A DNA stretch of 64,000 bases from Colletotrichum lupini (lineage: Eukaryota > Ascomycota > Sordariomycetes > Glomerellales > Glomerellaceae), in assembly GCF_023278565.1 (NCBI RefSeq), contig NC_064678.1, forward strand, positions 2,232,001 through 2,296,000, in the 5' to 3' direction. Made by a program: the position numbers and the translations under genes. Positions 24,753 through 36,680 of this stretch are shown here, in pieces; position 1 is the stretch's first letter, and each line of letters opens with the position of its first letter. Under the pieces are notes generated by a model that saw nothing but the letters and a program-made list of their open reading frames with translations, was not told the DNA's origin and did no database searches.

Positions 24753-25618
24753 GGTGGAATCGAAGAAGAATTTATCTCATGGGAGGCGCATAGTCAGAAA
24801 GCGATGAAGGAGGGTGCACCATTATACGAAGAAGCTCGACGACGGGTTGCGCATGAATACAGCCACGACCTAGGTAGTTTAACGAAAGGACCGGAGAGAT
24901 TCCGTCATCGGTTCGCACTCGAAATTTACAGCGCTCGATGCATGGCCCGTACCTTACCCGGAGGAATGCTGACAGCTGACGGGTCGCTGCTGCCCGCTAC
25001 TTACCTGACCTGAGCAGGGCCCCTCGGTGATAGTCGGCCCGGGCATGTCTTTTCGCCGACCTGGATGCTGCCGTCACTCCGCAGCAGCCGAGGATCTAAA
25101 GGAACAGCACTAATAAGCAAATAAGCTACTTGCGGCAAAAAAGTGATTTAGATGCGGTTCGCCATTCCTTCTGGTCCAGATGCAAATCCTTGCATTGCTT
25201 CACCATCATCAAGAAACCGAATCGGCTCAACTAATTGCTTGTCCTGTTTTGTTGTGATTCCTAGCTTCTTGGTTTCTTACATACTATAAAAACATGAGCT
25301 GGCGATTGGCTTCAACTCTTCTGATTTCCACCTCAAACCATGTCCTCAAGGATGGCCAGTCCCTAGAAGGTTGTTTCCTGCTTCGAATTAGGACTCAGAG
25401 TACAACTGTCGAGGTTCCGTCTCACAGAGATCCCTCGGGTGTTCGACTAATCTTCGTAGCTGGTCGCGAAAACTAATGACGCCTGCTGTGTGCTCTCTAG
25501 TATAATACTACATGCCCATGTCTGCCCATGTCTGCCCATGTCTGCCCAAAACCTCTCAATGCCGTATCTGTGGCACAACGAGTAGTCGGAGCGGCGCAGT
25601 CTCTAACACACTGGTTAT
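24753..25618. other. MDL1 promoter / RTT103 3' region
   Basis: 866 bp. A TATAAAA sits at about 25286 just before a 60-codon ATG frame (25294-25476), which has no recognisable product. A 10-bp tandem repeat lies at 25515-25548. Confidence 0.45.
25515..25548. repeat. 10-bp tandem repeat (TCTGCCCATG), about 3.4 copies
   Basis: Exact direct copies at 25521 and 25531 with partial units on each side. It lies about 70 bp beyond the RTT103 stop codon. Confidence 0.9.
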
Positions 25619-27071
25619 TCACGCGCTGCCATTGCTTTCCTTACGCAGCATTTCTGCTACATCGGCATCAATTCCATCGTCACCTCCGAGGTCAGGGAAC
25701 TCGTCTCCGTCGATTCGGCGTCTCTTCTTCGCGCCGTTTGCTGAGACAGGGATAGATTGGTACTGCGAGGCAAGGGCTGACAGCATCTCAATGCCCGAAG
25801 CTGCTGGAGGCTGGAAACCCTGGCTCGATGCTGAGCGGGCACGATCCTCTTCTGCATGGTGAGGAACAGGCGGCTCATCATGGACAGGGGGAGGGGTGAG
25901 CGCCTCTACAGACGGCGGTGTGAAGGCCTCCACGGGGGGAGGTGTAAGCGCCTCGACTTCTGGTCTCTCAGGTTCAGGGGTCTTGGATGCTCCGTTACCA
26001 GGGGATTGCGAAGCCTCGTGAGTCGGCAGTCCCCGCATAATGGCTTGCTCAATCTCACGTCTCTTCTCCTCTGTCTCTGCCTTACGTGACATCAGGTCGG
26101 CATGCTGCCTCTCGTCGTTCGCGAGTGCCTCCTGACTTGCGCTGAGCATCTTCTCCAATTCGCCAATGAGGCCCTTTCGGGCCTTAACGCATTCTGCCAC
26201 AGCGCCCTCAGCACTCGCCAAACTCTTCAAGAGACCATTAAGTCTTGCCGCGTAGACGGGAGCCGATGGGACAGGTGTCGAGGGGTCGGTAACCTTTTCA
26301 AAATCCTGGTTGGCGGTGCTCACAGCCGTCTTAGTGGGCAGGTTGAGCTTCGATACATTCGTATAGGAGGTGACGAGCGGAGTAAGCTCTGCGGGAACGG
26401 AAGGACCACCACCGCCAATTCCGGGACTAGCGAAGTTTGCCTTGGCGGTTCCGCGAGCCTTATCGAGTTCTAAAGCATCATCAGTATATGTTGCTGTCGT
26501 ATTTGGGGAAAACGTCTACCATCAATGCCACGTTCGATGGCCTGTTGAACCGGCGGCTCGAAAATGAAGCGGTCTTTCCAGACGTCGATGACCCTTCTGA
26601 GCTTGTTCTGGATCTCAGCTGGCGCTCCCTTGTAGGCCAAAGCTGTCGCCTCAGCGATGACTGGAGAAAAGGCAACAAGGAAGTCGTCCTTGTGCCGAGC
26701 CTTTGATTGCTGGGTGACCTCTGTGAATGTGTAAGAATCATTCTTTTTATATATACATGAGTTCTCATCAGGAAGACAGGGGTTTTGCAATGCTTGAAGG
26801 CTCTTACCATTTGCAAGATAGACCAAGCTTAGTCTCTTGGTGCTTGATGAGTCTCGAAGACGCTGCATCCATAGGGCAACTGTGCGATCTGCATGTCTCC
26901 TGTGAAGAGGCCAAAGTCAGTTTGCACTGAAGTGAGAACGGTATGAGTATCGGAACTCATCGGCTTAGCTTACTTATGGAACATGATCCACTGCGCAGCA
27001 GTCGCAATGCTGTCATGGCTCTCATTGAGGGCCGATAGCTTTGCCAGCACAGCATCGTCGTTGTACGCCAT
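25619..27071 (-). CDS. RNA polymerase II CTD-interacting factor Rtt103
   Basis: Four exons: 26974-27071, 26808-26899, 26520-26720 and 25619-26469, giving 413 aa. The joined N-terminus MAYNDDAVLAKLSALNESHD, then KRHADRTVALWMQRLRDSSS and KRLSLVYLANEVTQQSKARH, is a CID (CTD-interacting domain) of the Rtt103/Nrd1 type, covering about residues 1-135. A coiled coil follows around 200-260, then a Pro-rich stretch with three tandem copies of an EALTPPPV-like octapeptide, and an acidic end with a KKRRR basic patch. Rtt103 binds Ser2-phosphorylated CTD and recruits the Rat1 exonuclease for transcription termination. Splice joins keep frame and conserved residues across all three introns. Confidence 0.93.
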
Positions 27072-28230
27072 TTTAGTATGGGTGCTGTAGATATGTAGGA
27101 AGTGGTCTCTGCGACGGTGTCGGTAGTGGGAAGGCACCCAGTTGCTTTACTTGAAGCAAACACGATCTGAGGACGGATGTGTTTCCTTGCCCTTTCCTTT
27201 GATAAAAAAAAGCAAACCCGAGCCGAAATTGAATTTTGGGTAGCTAAGGTTGATGTGAAGATGGCTTAAAGAACTTCTGTCGAAGTTGAAAAAAAAAAGA
27301 ACCCTCTCCGAAATGGAGTGCTTGAAAAAGTTTCAAACGATATTAGACCAGCGAGGTGGTGAGGTAGACCAGGTAGGCGAGAGAGCGAAAGGAAGCAAGG
27401 CAGTGAAAGAATGAGTGGGACAGAGTGAGGGAAAGAAGGATGGGAAGGTATTCAATCAGTCAGTCAATGGAATCTCTAGGCTTGAAATCCTAGTAGCAAA
27501 CACCTGACCTCCCAAAGCTGCTTCCGCAAAGCGTCCAGATCAATGCATCTAGCAGCCCTCCTGTATAGATGGCCAACCAGTAAGACAGATGGATTGGAGA
27601 CCCAGAATCACGACACTTCTGGTCAGTGAGATGGAATGGTGGACTTTGCTGGTGACGAGAGAGATGGCGATATGGAAGTCAGTTAACGGAGGTCAACCAG
27701 AATCAAAACAACGCTGATGGCTCAGACGTGGTCGCTCCTGCTCTCTCTATAGTAATGCATTAAGTAGAGATTCGCCTCGCAGTATCCAGTATATGCATAT
27801 ATCCATAGAGTTCCCTCACCCTGGAATCCCTAGCCATAGGGGGCTGCTCGGACCACATGGGTGACACTTCAGAAGAGGCGCATTCAACTAACCGATGGGA
27901 ACAGCTTCAAAGTGGATACCTGTTACTACACACTGCACACGGCAAGCACCACGAGACATCCCATTCAAGGTAACCTCCCGTTGTCCCTATCACATATCAA
28001 AGGTACCTTACATTCCATACTTCACCTCAACTTATTTCTGCAAGCCTACAGCCGCGATTGCATTCAAGTGTCTCCAGGAAGAAAATTCCGTTATTGACAA
28101 CCACGCTGTACAGCTTTATTTCTGGGTGGATTCTATTCCAATCGGCTCCTTGGCATCTGATCCCCAGCAGCCACGTCGACAACCTGCCCATCTTTCCTAT
28201 TCTTCAACAACCCACAATCCAGACATCAAA
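27072..28230. promoter_or_regulatory. Divergent intergenic region, RTT103 / CLC1
   Basis: 1.16 kb between two outward-facing starts. No coding frame is convincing; several A-tracts (27205-27300) and purine-rich runs lie near RTT103. Short frames at 27861-28255 probably belong to the CLC1 leader. Confidence 0.5.
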
Positions 28231-29064
28231 ATGGCCGACAGATTCCCTTCGCTAGAGGATTTCGATTCGGGTGGTAGGTAGTCTTAGCGCAAATGTGCTT
28301 CCTCAGGCTGACAGATCGCATTCAGCCCAAACCGACATCAAGGACACCGGCGCCGAACCATCTACCGACGACTTCCTTGCCCGCGAGAAGGCGCTTCTTG
28401 GTGACGATGCCGATCAGTTTGCTACCGGTGATGATGCCATCGCCTTTGGAGCGGGTGACGATGATCTCCTTGGAGGTGGAGGTAGCGGAAACGTCATCAG
28501 CGAGGAGTCGACATTCGAGTCGCAATTCCCAGACCTTGCCCAGAACGAGGTTCGTCATTCCACAGTTTCGCCGCACGAACCATCTAACAGATGAATACAT
28601 AGGCCATCACTGGCGAGATTCCCGGCGCTGGCATCACCGCTGCTCCTAGCGTAAACTACAACTCTGGCTACAATGCCTTCGTCGAGGAGGAAGAGGAGCC
28701 CGCGGTCATCCGTGAGTGGCGCGAGAAGAGAGATGCGCAGAACGAGAAGCGGGCACAGCAATTCGCCCAGCAGCGTGAGGAGACGATTAAGGAAGCCAGA
28801 GAGAACATTGACGATTTCTATAACAACTACAACGCCAAGAAGGAGAAGGGCATTGCCCAGACGCAAAAGGATGCTGAGAAGTTCCTCGCCAGCCGTGAGG
28901 ATACTGTCTCTGGCGGCACGAGCTGGGAGAGAATCGCGAAGCTGGTCGATGTCAGCGGAAAGGGCTCTAAGGGTGGCGCCTCCGGCTCCGGCAAGGAGCG
29001 CTTCCGCGAGCTCCTCATCAGTCTGAAGAAGGACGAGAAGGCACCTGGAGCCAGCGGCTACTAG
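28231..29064 (+). CDS. Clathrin light chain
   Basis: Three exons: 28231-28273, 28326-28549 and 28603-29064, giving 242 aa. The start MADRFPSLEDFDSG joins to AQTDIKDTGAEPSTDDFLAR. An acidic region with SQFPDL precedes the heavy-chain-binding helix: AVIREWREKRDAQNEKRAQQ, the hallmark of clathrin light chains. The C-terminal SWERIAKLVDVSGKG and ERFRELLISLKKDE are also typical. It regulates triskelion assembly on coated vesicles at the Golgi, endosomes and plasma membrane. Frame sums are exact across both introns. Confidence 0.96.
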
Positions 29065-29419
29065 ATGCTGCGAATGAAAGATGTATGAGAGGAGCGGCTG
29101 TAGCTGTCCAAGAGGGTTGGGTGACGCTCAAGCACTAGATTTTGACGTTACTTACGGTGCCGATGCGCATGTGTATTCTAGATGACCTTTTCTGCCTAAT
29201 GAACGGAGCGGGAAAAGGTTGGCCATTTGATTATTTTGACAGGCATAGTCAAAAAAGAGAACTCCCACGATCGACGTCATTACGTTTCTCGGTTTTTGTC
29301 AACATGTCACTAAGGAAGAATGGCCTAGTGAAGTCCATTTGGTCTATTGGTCGCCCTACGAATCATACAGTCCGGTCCCGAGCCTCTCGCTACGGGGTGG
29401 TATCCATCGCGAGCAGCGT
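29065..29419. other. Convergent 3' region, CLC1 / COX7
   Basis: 355 bp between facing stop codons; only 3' UTRs expected, and nothing else is visible. Confidence 0.5.
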
Positions 29420-29884
29420 CTATTCCTTGCCGAAGTAAGTATTGTAGCCGAGGACCTTGCGGCCCATGCCGTAGAAGGAGACTGCTGGATGTGAGTATTC
29501 GTCCTTATGAGTTTTCGAGCAAGTAACAAACATACCACCAAGAGATCCCCACAGAAGGGTAACGTAGGGGATCATGTACCAGCGGGAGCGAGGGTTCTGC
29601 GATTATCGAGTCAGCGTCCGTCCGTCGGTGCAGGCGCCAATTGCGCATATCCAGAGTCAATTCGACATACAATCTTCCAGACACGGGTGTGGTCCTTGTA
29701 GGCGGCCTGGTAGAACTTCTGGAGGTCGGGGACCTTGTTCTTCGCGTCGACGATACTGTGTGGACGTCAGAAATGCCCTCGTATGATAATTGTTCTCGAC
29801 TTCGACATGGACGGCGATTGACGGCGACAGCGTTCCGTCGACCGCCGGTCGGTCGCTCGTCTACTTAAAAGGCACGTACCCCAT
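29420..29884 (-). CDS. Cytochrome c oxidase subunit VIIa-like (Cox7)
   Basis: Four exons: 29880-29884, 29671-29755, 29536-29596 and 29420-29484, giving only 71 aa: MGIVDAKNKVPDLQKFYQAA at the start and a single transmembrane segment around WYMIPYVTLLWGSLGAVSFY. The NPRSRWY phrase before the membrane helix resembles the HPRSALY of yeast Cox7. It would be a small inner-membrane subunit of respiratory complex IV. The first coding exon holds just ATGGG, so the start codon lies 124 bp from the rest; the donor GTACGT and the acceptor frame support this. The family call rests on a short sequence. Confidence 0.8.
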
Positions 29885-30285
29885 TTTGATCGATTCAATT
29901 GCGATTGACTTCGGATTTGTGGTGGTTTACAGCTTCGAAGGCTTTCTCGTATGTCGGCTTTGAAGGACGGACGGAGCAATCAGGAAGATGGGCTCATGCC
30001 TTGCGTGGGCCGAAAGGCTCCCGACTGACTCAGCAGGACCCGCTTTCTAGGTACACACCGACGAATGGCGCGGAGCTCAATTCGGTTGACGGATGGATAT
30101 TGCTTGGGAACTTTTTGGCCCAGATCTGAATTTCCTCCAAGCTTGCAATTTTTAGATCCCTCCTGCAGATTCAGCCTCGCGATGCAGCCCGCCACCGAAC
30201 CTTAGCTTTCGTTCAATGTGCCAGCTGCTATGCTTAATGCCCCGTCTCGACGCAATTGTGCTTTGCTGGTTCTTCACGCGGGGCA
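29885..30285. promoter_or_regulatory. Divergent promoter, COX7 / PPR-like gene
   Basis: About 400 bp shared by two genes for mitochondrial proteins facing away from each other. No other gene is visible. Confidence 0.5.
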
Positions 30286-32739
30286 ATGCAATTGGCCTCG
30301 CAATGCCTCTGTCACTTGAATAGAGCAGCATGCCTCGGCCGGCGGCAATCACATCAAGGACTCGGCGCGATTCGACAAACAGTCCCAGCGTTACTGAGAA
30401 ATTCACGCAGAAGCTTCGCTACCTCGAAACACTCGTTACGCGCTCCCAATCTTGACCCGCGCGCATCTAGTCTTCCAAGATGTAGCCCAACTTCACTGCA
30501 CCCAGTCGTCAATGCCCGCGACTTGAGCAGCACGACCAACAACACGGACAGTCCGCCGAAACCTTCAGATAGTCTGCATTTGGGATCGAGACCAGGCATT
30601 CTTCAACCTCGAACCATTCGAGGTCGTCTCATACAACGAGAACCCGATTCCGGCACCTACATCGATCCAGAAGGAGGCATCTGGCTTTCCGATAAATCCG
30701 ATGTTGAACTCGGCGGAATACCGGAGAACGAGGATGACCCTTCACTCTGGCTCAGCGTACTTGTTGCCGCAAAGCAAAAACAGGGGAGAGGCGGCGTCCT
30801 TGCTGTTTGGGAGGCTGTGAAACGGCGCAGGTCATGGAGGGACGTGACGAGCGAAGAAGCAAAATCATTATGGGGCATCATTCTGGAAAACGTCCTCCAC
30901 GACGAGGACAGGCTCAAGGACGTTGCGTTATTCGCAGAGCGTCTCCTTCATGATAACTCTGCCCAATGGCCATCGTTATACCTGACCACAGTCTCGTACT
31001 GTCTCCGGAAGGGCCAGTACCGGCGAGCACTGCAGTGGCACATGCGTCTGATGCCGAACTTTGACCCCGGACAGGAAGCCTTCGGTGCCTTATTACGAGA
31101 ATTCGCGGCTACCAGCGACCCCGACATGCAACAGATATTACAAGCTCTGTATCTGACAGCCATACACCGCGGGTTATACAATGAGATCATCCCCCTCCTC
31201 TACGAACGCGGCCTTTCTCAACAATGCGCCGGATGGCGTCATGCGTTCATACACCACGACGATCTACCCCCACCGAATATCGAGTCACAGCCGTATTTGA
31301 GGTTTCTTGCCCGTTACTACCCAACCATCACCCTTGAACTAGAGGAACAGGTCGTCATTGGCTTGAACTCCAAGGCCTACTGGGACGCCCAGGACGACTC
31401 ATTGTGGGATGCCATTCATGACACACATGGCGATGAGAGTGGGCCTCCGGGAAGACAGCACAGTGATAAACTTGGAGCGCGGTGGTTTGCAAGTTCTTGG
31501 GTGCCTCTTGACTTTGCAATTCATGCTGTTCATGCCCTCGGGGTGCACCACATCGGCCCTCTGTCACTCCAGTCGATTGCCTTGCGCGAACCGACAGCCA
31601 AAGGGGTCTTGATCCGGATCGAACAGCTACGGGCAGTCAATATTGGCATTGGACACTCAGCTTACGCGTGGGTGCTGAAACGATTCGCCGAGAATAACGA
31701 GGACGAGCTGCTCGCGGAATTGCTGCATACCGACATACACCCAGACGTCTTCGACGACCCTGCGATGCTTGCCAGCATCCGTGACAAGGCCTTTGATGAG
31801 GGAGACTGGAAGACACACCGGCTCTTGCTGTCCGTCCAGCCCGCAATGGTGGAAGATTCGGTCGACTCCACGTCGAACGTCTTGTTGCACCATCTCGTCG
31901 ACGAAGGGAGGTTCAAACAAGCTTTGGCTTTGCTGGATGAAATGCGAACGATGGACATCGGGGTCCACGCATCAACGATGCAGCACATCTGCGCGAGTCT
32001 TGTCGATCCCTTGCCGTGGAATCCAAAAACGACGACATCCAACCAGGAGGCGTTTTCCACGGCCATCGCCTTCCTTACACGCCTGACGCTGTTGCAAAAG
32101 CCTCTACATTCGCGCTACTGGCAGAAGGTACTCTTCGGACTCGGCAAATTTGGTCGCTTCGACGTGTTGGAGGACATCAGCCTTGGCATATTGGACACGC
32201 ACCGGCATCTTTGCATCTCCAATGCCGGACTGCTTCCGGTCCATCCGCTGGATGCACCGCCTCTGTGTGTAGAGAGCTCGACTAGAAACGTTTTTGTCCC
32301 GACAGACTTGCCCATATCCCATGAGCAGCACCCGATGCGCCGAATCTTTGATAACCCTGCTCTACACGCCGCCATTGCCCGTTGGGGATTCAAGGCCGGC
32401 GGGTTGCGATGCCTCGATCCTGCGGGGGATTTCCCCGCGAATAAGGAGGTACCAGGCGGTGGGTTCTCCCTCGCTCGGGGCGTGCGATTGCTCGCGGCAC
32501 TGAATGATCGAGGCATTCCGTTCCGAACGTCTGTTGCCCAGGAGGAGGTCGTCAAGTGCCTGGCTCGGACGTACCTAGCCCAAGCCAACGGCGCGCCCAG
32601 GGTGCAGGCGCGATTGCCCCCGTTGAACAGCATTCGGGAGCTTTTCAACAAGGCGGCTAGACGTAGGCTTTTGCCAGACGTTGCAGAATTACAAGACCTT
32701 ATGATGGAGGCACGGGGGAAGCAAAGGAGAGGACAATGA
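30286..32739 (+). CDS. Mitochondrial PPR-like protein
   Basis: An uninterrupted frame of 817 aa from the first ATG (30286); the frame extends ten codons upstream without an ATG. The first 60 residues are Arg/Ser/Leu-rich without acidic residues and end in RRSFATSKH, a typical matrix-targeting sequence. Helical repeats run through the middle, with at least one PPR-like unit at GRFKQALALLDEMRTMDIGV. Fungal proteins of this type stabilise or help translate particular mitochondrial mRNAs; which one cannot be told from sequence alone. It shares a promoter region with COX7. Confidence 0.75.
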   Translation: MQLASQCLCHLNRAACLGRRQSHQGLGAIRQTVPALLRNSRRSFATSKHSLRAPNLDPRASSLPRCSPTSLHPVVNARDLSSTTNNTDSPPKPSDSLHLGSRPGILQPRTIRGRLIQREPDSGTYIDPEGGIWLSDKSDVELGGIPENEDDPSLWLSVLVAAKQKQGRGGVLAVWEAVKRRRSWRDVTSEEAKSLWGIILENVLHDEDRLKDVALFAERLLHDNSAQWPSLYLTTVSYCLRKGQYRRALQWHMRLMPNFDPGQEAFGALLREFAATSDPDMQQILQALYLTAIHRGLYNEIIPLLYERGLSQQCAGWRHAFIHHDDLPPPNIESQPYLRFLARYYPTITLELEEQVVIGLNSKAYWDAQDDSLWDAIHDTHGDESGPPGRQHSDKLGARWFASSWVPLDFAIHAVHALGVHHIGPLSLQSIALREPTAKGVLIRIEQLRAVNIGIGHSAYAWVLKRFAENNEDELLAELLHTDIHPDVFDDPAMLASIRDKAFDEGDWKTHRLLLSVQPAMVEDSVDSTSNVLLHHLVDEGRFKQALALLDEMRTMDIGVHASTMQHICASLVDPLPWNPKTTTSNQEAFSTAIAFLTRLTLLQKPLHSRYWQKVLFGLGKFGRFDVLEDISLGILDTHRHLCISNAGLLPVHPLDAPPLCVESSTRNVFVPTDLPISHEQHPMRRIFDNPALHAAIARWGFKAGGLRCLDPAGDFPANKEVPGGGFSLARGVRLLAALNDRGIPFRTSVAQEEVVKCLARTYLAQANGAPRVQARLPPLNSIRELFNKAARRRLLPDVAELQDLMMEARGKQRRGQ

Positions 32740-32951
32740 CTGCTGCCGCGAGAGCAGTTCGCCTGTTGTAACACCATGTAATAAATAACACCCATGCCCA
32801 AGACACAGCGACGCTGGATGATCTTAATCATCATTGCAGATCGATGATGGATTCCATAATCGCTAGACATTTGTTCTAAAATAAGAAAATTCATACATTT
32901 AGCTTACACCAACTTCTTCGTCTCTTCATTGAAGTGCCCATTTGGATTTCT

Positions 32952-34205
32952 TCACTCGTCGTCACCGCCTCCGCGTTTCTTGGGTTTGATGACCAACAGG
33001 ATGATCATACCCGCGATAATGAGGAGGAGAAGCAGGATAATCTTGCGCTTGGTCGTCTTCTTCTGGTACGTGTCGGCGATGACGAGCTCCTTCTCGGCCC
33101 CCTTTACGTCGGTAGTCATCCGTTCCACGTTGTAGTCTATCCTGTCCAGCATGGTGCCCTGGTCAATGACCATGTTCTGCAGGTCGCGGAATATGTCGGC
33201 GAGCTCGATAATGCCCTGTGCAATGTCCTCGATTTCGCGCTCGCGTTGGATGATGGCCGCGTCGTTGGACTGCAGGAGCTTTTGCTGCGTTGCTTGGAGC
33301 GTCGATTGTGAGAAGGACCTGTCGGCGTCCGACTCGACCATGGACGGGTCGAGGTACGAGTTGGAGGGCTGAGGTGTTGATCCCCTTTCGCCTGGCACGC
33401 CTACGCCGCCTGTGCTGAGACCGCTCATCCCGCGTAGTTCTACGCATATTGTTAGCGTACCATTTTCTCCTTTTATATCCCGCGGTACTGACTTTTCAAG
33501 TATGCGCTTTGCTTCTTTCTGAAGAGCGCGCTGGCTTCCTGCACCCGCGAAGCCAGGGATATCTGGATGTTCTTTGCCATGGTCTCCTCCGCGCTGGTAA
33601 TCGTTCCAGAATGCTTCGAGTCCCTCACCATCTGCTCAACCCGTTGAATGCAACCATGGCAGTCGTGAAACCCCTTTGTGATCTGCTGCGTGAGCCTCTC
33701 AATTTCCCGCTCCTCGGCCTTTTTCGCATCCTCATCGTTGAACCCCGGCAGTACGTGTTTCTGGTGCAGGCGCTCGAGGGCCTGGCTCCTGGTAGCAATA
33801 TCGGCGAGGAGGTCGGTGATCTCGTCGGATATGTCGGCCCAGCGTGGGGGTAGGAGGTCCATCTCTATGACGGCGTCGCCATCATCTTCGAAGGCGCCGG
33901 CCGAGAGAAGGCCGCGCGTGTCGTCGTTGCCGCTGGCATAGCTGGTGTTCCCCGGGAAGCTATCGCCGAAGCCATTCCCACCGGCCGCGCTACCGCTGTA
34001 CTTTGTCCGTTTTGTCGGGTGGTGCGCGTACGACTGCCGATAGGAAATGTAGCTGGAGGTCGGAATGCGTTGTTAGCAAATCAGTAATCGATCTTGGTTT
34101 CCGTCCAGCAAGCTGAAGGCAGAGTAGCCCAGGTGAAGACGATGCGGGTATTGTGAGAGCGAACAAGGGCGACTAAACGTACAGATTCGTGCGGTCTCGC
34201 CACAT
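32952..34205 (-). CDS. Endosomal/TGN t-SNARE Tlg2 (syntaxin-16 type Qa)
   Basis: Three exons: 34183-34205, 33493-34052 and 32952-33439, giving 356 aa. The start MWRDRTNLYISYRQSYAHH is the well-conserved N-terminus that binds the SM protein Vps45 in this family. A Habc-like helical region contains YLKKLRGM across the second intron. The SNARE motif covers about residues 240-305, with the zero-layer Gln in MVIDQGTMLDRIDYN, followed by a basic linker and a C-terminal membrane anchor (KIILLLLLIIAGMIILLVI). It acts in endosome to trans-Golgi transport. The stop codon is 212 bp from that of the PPR-like gene. Confidence 0.94.
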
Positions 34206-35684
34206 AGCGGACGCCAGAGTAGGCCGCAATGGCGCTGCTCAGCCTGGTGTCCTTTGTCGCTCGCTGCGCGGGCCGCTCAGGGTCGCCGTCATGAACGAGA
34301 GGTCTCAATTACGGAACAGGACACCATTGGCGTTGGTCGAGCACAAGGTTGCGGCGACGTGGATGTTGTGTGGTCGAGGGAGTCTTTTGGGAAATGTACG
34401 TCAGATTAGATGATTTAGTTGTGCCAAGGGCGGAATTGGTTCAGCTCTCTAATACCGGTAAAGATCCCAGGTCTGGCCGGCTTTCAGCTTCGGGTCGCAA
34501 TTATTAATTAGCAGAAAGCGATTGATTTGTGGTTAATTTGGAAGATAGCCAAGTCAAGCCCTCAACAAAAGACAAGCACGGATACGTAGGGAAGCTCTTG
34601 GATCACAAGTCAAGGTGATAGGATAAAAAGGTAAAGTGAGTTGAAGTACGTGGTGGTAGTGGTGGTGTTGGTTGATTATGCCACCCTGTGTAGAGATGCG
34701 CCGACAAGCTTGCATTAACTCGCTGATGAAATGGACAGGTATCGCATGCCAGGATGGGAGCCTTTGGCAATGGGGACGGATTGCGTCAGGTCCACGGGTC
34801 TTATTCAGTTGTCTGCGGATTGAGCCGCGTGTGGGCCGGGCCAAATTCCAATGGCTCCGTACCGTCGAGGCAACCTGCCTCTAAGAGGGACTCTGTAAGG
34901 AACCTTCAGGTACCTACCCAGCTAGGTACCTTGCCTTAGGTACCTTACCTACCTTCGGTTGGCGACGCGGCACTGCTCGACGTCAATTGGTGTGCTGTTC
35001 TTTATGCATCCGCCGCTTCAGGGTGTCTTATGTCAGCTTTTTCTTCCACTCTGTACTCAATTTAGGTGAAGATGGAATGCAATGGATGAGAAATAGGTAG
35101 GTACGGAGTACAAGTGGGCCAGACAGTGGGCGTAATGGGACGCCTGGACACCTGGCACCTTCCAGACCGTCCGTCCAAACCGTCATCCTTTCATTCAGGG
35201 GCCTTTCTCTACTATGTAGGTAGGTACTCCGTAGCTTAGGTTCGGTGACACCGCCAAGTGCACAGCGACCCCTGGCGCCATACTGTATAGATTGGCCCAT
35301 CAGGCTGGGAGACGCGGTGACTTGACACGCTGAGAGATGAAGCTACCGTCCTGGAAAGACGCCCGCTGCCCAATGGTCAAGGCAACCTATGGCTGTCCCG
35401 GTCAGCCACAGACTGAGCAGGCGGCCCGTCAGCTTCGACCCTTCGACGCCCGCGGCCCCCCTATCGCCCGACGTTCTCCCCCGGTCTGCCCCATCTCTCC
35501 CCACGAGCTGCACACTACAGAAAAGCTCGACCCCCCAAAGGCATCCAGTAGCATCTAATCTGGCCAAGGCTTCCGAATACTTTCGTGAACATCTTCCAAC
35601 TCCATACCATACGGCCCCATTCGACGTAGACCGCTTCCAGAACCAGTCCCGTATTCTCACAACAAACCATCGTCAACATTCGCC
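34206..35684. promoter_or_regulatory. Divergent intergenic region, TLG2 / calmodulin
   Basis: 1.48 kb with no coding frame. It holds a run of GGTACCT-like motifs at 34907-34951 and two TACTCCGTA sites in opposite orientation (35102-35110 and 35225-35233). The C/T-rich stretch before 35685 fits the calmodulin leader. Confidence 0.5.

Positions 35685-36680
<996 letters not shown>

Noticed and set aside
25294..25476. 60-codon ATG frame next to a TATAAAA
   Set aside because: The TATA lies about 8 bp from the ATG, too close for a promoter, and the product has no recognisable feature.
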